Source of the DNA: Achromobacter xylosoxidans A8
GTDB lineage: Bacteria; Pseudomonadota; Gammaproteobacteria; Burkholderiales; Burkholderiaceae_B
DNA: 64,000 nt
NCBI RefSeq assembly: GCF_000165835.1
Contig: NC_014640.1
Location: 4,278,001-4,342,000 of the forward strand
Direction of reading: 5' to 3'
Shown here: piece by piece, positions 61,500 through 64,000 of the stretch
Position numbering within the stretch: position 1 is the first letter of the stretch
How the letters are laid out: every line of letters begins with the position of its first letter
Position numbers and translations under genes: made by a program
Notes under the pieces: generated by a model
What the model was told of the DNA's origin: nothing
Databases searched by the model: none
The model's input: only the letters and a program-made list of their open reading frames with translations

Positions 61500-61652
61500 T
61501 TAGCAGTTGCCCTTCTTGGCCTGCCCCGGCGGACAGAATCCGCCGCCACCACCACCGCCATGCGGATCGACGATCACGGCGCCATCTGGCGTGTAAACGG
61601 CACAGCCGGCCAACAGAGTGGCCACGATGGCCAAGCTACAGAGAATTTTCAT
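61500..61652 (-). CDS. Tiny Gly-rich lipoprotein, antisense in the early operon
   Basis: 50 aa: signal MKILCSLAIVATLLAGC with lipobox LAGC at Cys17, then AVYTPDGAVIVDPHGGGG and the Cys-containing end FCPPGQAKKGNC. Start ATG at 61652; the ribosome site is weak. Opposite to the surrounding operon, so probably a lysogen-expressed surface passenger. No family recognised. Confidence 0.65.
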   Translation of the reverse strand: MKILCSLAIVATLLAGCAVYTPDGAVIVDPHGGGGGGGFCPPGQAKKGNC

Positions 61653-61809
61653 ATGAAAGACTCAGGGTTGAAGATGCGCGCAGTTTATTGCCCTTCGATG
61701 AAACAAGGCCAAAGCGGCGGTTACAGGCTGTACGACCACCTCGCCCGTGTCCGCGCAGCTGCGGAAATCGTTTCCCAGGCCCACCCCGACAACAAGGACG
61801 GAGGCGCGA

Positions 61810-62109
61810 ATGGCTGACCTGCATCTGGCCCTCAAGGGCGAATACTTCGACGCCATCAAGGCCGGCACGAAGACCGAGGAATACCGGCTCTGCACACCCT
61901 ACTGGATGAAGCGCCTGGCCAGCCCATTCGGTCTGTACGACCGGATCGTGCTGACCCGGGGCTACCCTCACCACGACGACGCCGACCGCCGGCTGGTGCT
62001 TCCCTGGCAGGGCTACACCATCAAGCAAATCACGCACCCGCACTTCGGCCCGGATCCGGTCACGGTCTACGCCATCGGCGTGCGCATCGATGACATGGGG
62101 CACCGATGA
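61810..62109 (+). CDS. ASCH-domain protein
   Basis: 99 aa starting MADLHLALKGEYFDAIKAGT with GGAGG before the ATG. LKGEYFDAIKAGTKTEEYR is the ASCH (ASC-1 homology) N-terminal signature and KQITHPHFGPDP the C-terminal strand. ASCH proteins bind or process RNA or modified nucleosides. Frequent in phage early regions. Confidence 0.82.
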   Translation: MADLHLALKGEYFDAIKAGTKTEEYRLCTPYWMKRLASPFGLYDRIVLTRGYPHHDDADRRLVLPWQGYTIKQITHPHFGPDPVTVYAIGVRIDDMGHR

Positions 62110-62336
62110 CCGTCACCATGGAGCAAGACGAACTGCAGCGCCTGCTGGTCGAAGCGGCGCGCCTCGGGGCCAACCACGCCATCGAGGACCTGGTTTGCTA
62201 TCACCTACAGGACGCCTGCGTCCGTCTCGACATCAGCTACAACACTCTGAAGAAGCGGATTGCCCAAGGCAAGATCCACTGCGTCGATGGGCGAATTACT
62301 GGCGCGGAAATCAGGCGGTATCTCGCGGCCGTGTAG
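62106..62336 (+). CDS. Excisionase-like DNA-binding protein
   Basis: 76 aa. The C-terminal half has a winged-HTH of MerR/Xis type: RLDISYNTLKKRIAQGKIHC then GRITGAEIRRYL. Last gene of the PL-like operon and nearest plus-strand gene to the integrase, the place of xis. ATGA overlap with the ASCH gene. Confidence 0.72.
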   Translation: MTVTMEQDELQRLLVEAARLGANHAIEDLVCYHLQDACVRLDISYNTLKKRIAQGKIHCVDGRITGAEIRRYLAAV

Positions 62337-62853
62337 TTAAGTCCACCGTCGAAAGCCAGCTGATGGCGGTAAACCAGAACTTCCCGAAGCACATCACAAA
62401 GTCCGCACGAAGGTTTCCACCGCCAAAGGCCCATCGCTCGCCCGGGAATTTATTAGGAAGCTCGAGGAAACCCTCCTCGATTGGCTTCCACCCGGATCCA
62501 CTATCAACCACCGCACGCAGCCCATTTACAAGACGGCCGAGCTGTTTTAAGTCACCCTCGTCAATGCCCGTCTCGTCCCGATGAGCCAACTTGTTGCGCA
62601 TTTTATTGATGTGATGCATGACAGCCACCAGCGGGACAGGCAACCCAGCGACTGCCGCGTATCCCAACTTATCCGAGAAGTTTCGCGGTATGGGCGCAAA
62701 TTGCTTGACGTCCGAAGGCAGCAGTACATCACGCGTAACTTCCAAAAACGCCTCGGCCAGCAAATGCAACCGTAGGACGGTTCCTAGTTCGTCGTCGGTC
62801 TCGGCCGCACGCACCAGCACGTTGTACTGTAAATCCAACTTATCAAGGTCCAT
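62311..62853 (-). CDS. HEPN-motif protein (candidate RNase or defence cargo)
   Basis: 180 aa starting MDLDKLDLQYNVLVRAAETD. Helical bundle; MRNKLAHRDE (about residue 87) is the R-N-x3-H signature of HEPN ribonucleases, preceded by an acidic/hydrophobic helix pair as in that fold. Lies between xis and int on the int strand; its 3' end overlaps the xis-like gene. The enzyme role is inferred from the motif; a TTG at 62877 is an alternative start. Confidence 0.65.
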   Translation of the reverse strand: MDLDKLDLQYNVLVRAAETDDELGTVLRLHLLAEAFLEVTRDVLLPSDVKQFAPIPRNFSDKLGYAAVAGLPVPLVAVMHHINKMRNKLAHRDETGIDEGDLKQLGRLVNGLRAVVDSGSGWKPIEEGFLELPNKFPGERWAFGGGNLRADFVMCFGKFWFTAISWLSTVDLTTRPRDTA

Positions 62854-62895
62854 ATCTGAGCCCGTATGCGCGATCAAAAAGTGAGGGCACCGGCC

Positions 62896-63878
62896 TTAGC
62901 CCAAGCGGGCTGCGATGCTTGACCCATGGGGGTTGTAATAGACCATCGCCATCTTGGGATCGGTCCAGCCAAACATTTTGCACAGGTCCAACACGTCGAT
63001 TTTCTTGGCAATCATCGTCGCTGCGGTATGCCGAGTATCGTGAAACGTGAAGCCAGACAGCTCTGCGCGCTCGCGGTACTTGCGGAACAAGGCATCCAGC
63101 GATGCCGGCCGGATTCCGAAGACGAGGGTTTCATCCCAGCCTTTCATCCGCCTCAGGATCGCCCGAGCCCGCGTCGACAGTGGCACGTCGCGCGGCCGGT
63201 CGCTCTTCGTGTCGGGCAGATGCGCATGCAGGTCGTGCACATTCGCCCATGTCAGGCCGCACAGTTCCCCAGCGCGCATGCCCGTGCGCAGCGCCAGCAT
63301 CATGCAGTTGGCAACTGCCTCTGCGGTGCTGCCGATGCGCCCCGAGCGCTGATAGCCCATCTCGCGGAGCATCCTGCGCACCTCGGGCATACTGATAATC
63401 CGATCGCGGTGCTTGCCCTTAGCGGGCTTTCGGATCCCGCGGACGGGGTTTAGTTCTACCCACTCCCATTCCAGTCGGGCCGATTCGAACACCGACGCCA
63501 GCAGGCTCAGCTCACGCAATACCGATGATGGCCCAATCGTCTTGGCGCGATCATCCCGGAAGGCCCCAATATGCTGGGCGGTCACCTTGGACATGGCTAG
63601 ATCGAGCGGCAGCTTGTAGCTCTCGAAGGCAGCCAAGCGCACCTGTTCCCACCGCTCACCCTTCCGCTGCGGGGACACTTCATCGCTGTATTTTCGCAAC
63701 GCTTGGCGCAGCGTATGCAGGTCGCCGGCCGGCTTAATGGCGTGATCCCGGATATGGGATTCACGTTTCGCCGCCCATTCGACGGCCTCTCGCCGCGTGG
63801 GAACACCTGGCTGTCACGGACGCCAAGCAGTTTTATTTGTGCCCGATACCCTTTTGCGGTCTTCTGGATGCTTGCCAT
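62896..63878 (-). pseudogene. int: Tyrosine integrase with a single-base frameshift
   Basis: N-terminal part starts MASIQKTAKGYRAQIKLLGV at ATG 63878 and runs to about 63800; the rest is in the next frame (EAVEWAAKRESHIRDHAIKP ... ). Restoring one base in the CCC run near 63800 joins them into about 327 aa. Catalytic parts are intact downstream: Arg in RTGMRAGELCGL, Lys in DTKSDRPRDV, HDTRHTAATM, and Tyr in MAMVYYNP. As read, full integrase cannot be made. Confidence 0.85.
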
Positions 63879-63879
63879 G

Positions 63880-63909
63880 TGGGGCCGAGAGCGGGGCTCA
63901 GATGGGGCC
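63880..63909 (+). repeat. Right-end TGGGGCC repeats beside int (candidate arm sites)
   Basis: TGGGGCC at 63880-63886 and 63903-63909 with a variant CGGGGCT at 63892-63898, spaced 12 and 11 bp. The same heptamer recurs at the left end (20690-20707). Beyond it, 63910-64000 holds no gene; attR is expected past the edge. Confidence 0.5.
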
Positions 63910-64000
63910 GGAGACTGCGAATTCTTGCTTTTTGGCAGTCAACCGATCACCCACCCGCCCTGCTAAGCCGTTGATTTGAAAGAAATTGATCATAGCCGAT

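Larger units (their letters stand above)
20635..64000. mobile_element. Lambda-like prophage with HK97-type head, integrated at tRNA-Leu (right end outside window)
   Basis: A full siphovirus gene set is visible: integrase, Xis-like protein, cI/cro/CII, replication, Q-like regulator, packaging, head, tail, lysis. The left end is the tRNA-Leu fragment at 20635. The integrase begins at 63878, and attR with intact tRNA-Leu should lie soon after 64000. Size is therefore at least 43.4 kb. The only visible lesion in the core genes is the integrase frameshift. Confidence 0.93.

Noticed and set aside
60650..61561. 303-codon minus frame across the 60824 gene
   Set aside because: Crosses two coupled plus-strand genes and has no recognisable features.

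Overview
The window looks like a high-GC betaproteobacterial chromosome, most likely Alcaligenaceae (Achromobacter/Bordetella type). That rests on general protein character and gene content (trigger factor, M48 protease, YqhA, CspA-type proteins, class I KdsA, PqiB, AqpZ, LysR and TetR modules); no 16S gene is present, so the genus is an inference. A temperate phage has inserted into this chromosome.

Host part (1 to about 20,634): the start of trigger factor, an M48 protease, YqhA, two CspA-family genes with long leaders, a DUF924 protein and several small unknowns. Next is a D-serine-dehydratase-like PLP enzyme plus RidA operon, divergent from its own LysR regulator and followed by a second RidA. 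Then come a divergent MFS/TetR pair with twin operators, a second MFS exporter, a P-loop kinase with a non-canonical start, a stand-alone PqiB, an SSAT-like acetyltransferase, kdsA, cytochrome b561, an MgtC/SapB protein, aqpZ, a VOC protein and a small cupin.

Prophage (20,635 to beyond 64,000): the left end is a 20-bp copy of a tRNA-Leu 3' end in minus orientation; the intact tRNA-Leu is predicted just past the right edge. The phage is a lambda-like siphovirus with HK97-type head genes. Left-end cargo (20.7-25.7 kb) holds an SRAP/YedK protein, a small gene under a LexA-type box, two CrpP/RMF-like genes, a ferritin-like protein and gene debris. The late genes run on the minus strand from 45.8 to 25.7 kb: HNH, TerS, TerL, portal, ClpP-like protease, capsid, connectors, tail tube, a G/T frameshift pair, tape measure, tail tip, tailspike, holin, M15 endolysin and nested Rz/Rz1. 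A second cargo block (45.9-48.3 kb: HicAB, a membrane protein, a 265-aa unknown) sits between the packaging genes and the Q-like gene. The early minus operon (cro, CII, small genes, DUF1364, DUF1376, P-like, nuclease, Q-like) runs 53.4 to 48.5 kb.

The switch mirrors lambda. Three operators at exact 24-bp spacing separate cro (minus) from the LexA-like cI (plus). A second operator pair at 54.84-54.89 kb abuts a consensus boxA and a structured leader, starting the plus-strand early operon (55.1-62.3 kb: small proteins, ParB-like, DUF4031, ASCH, Xis-like). Within it lie minus-strand passengers: a cold-shock protein, a DUF6680-like protein and a tiny lipoprotein. At the right end are a HEPN-motif protein and a tyrosine integrase broken by a single-base frameshift. 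The prophage appears complete apart from that lesion, so it may be unable to excise.
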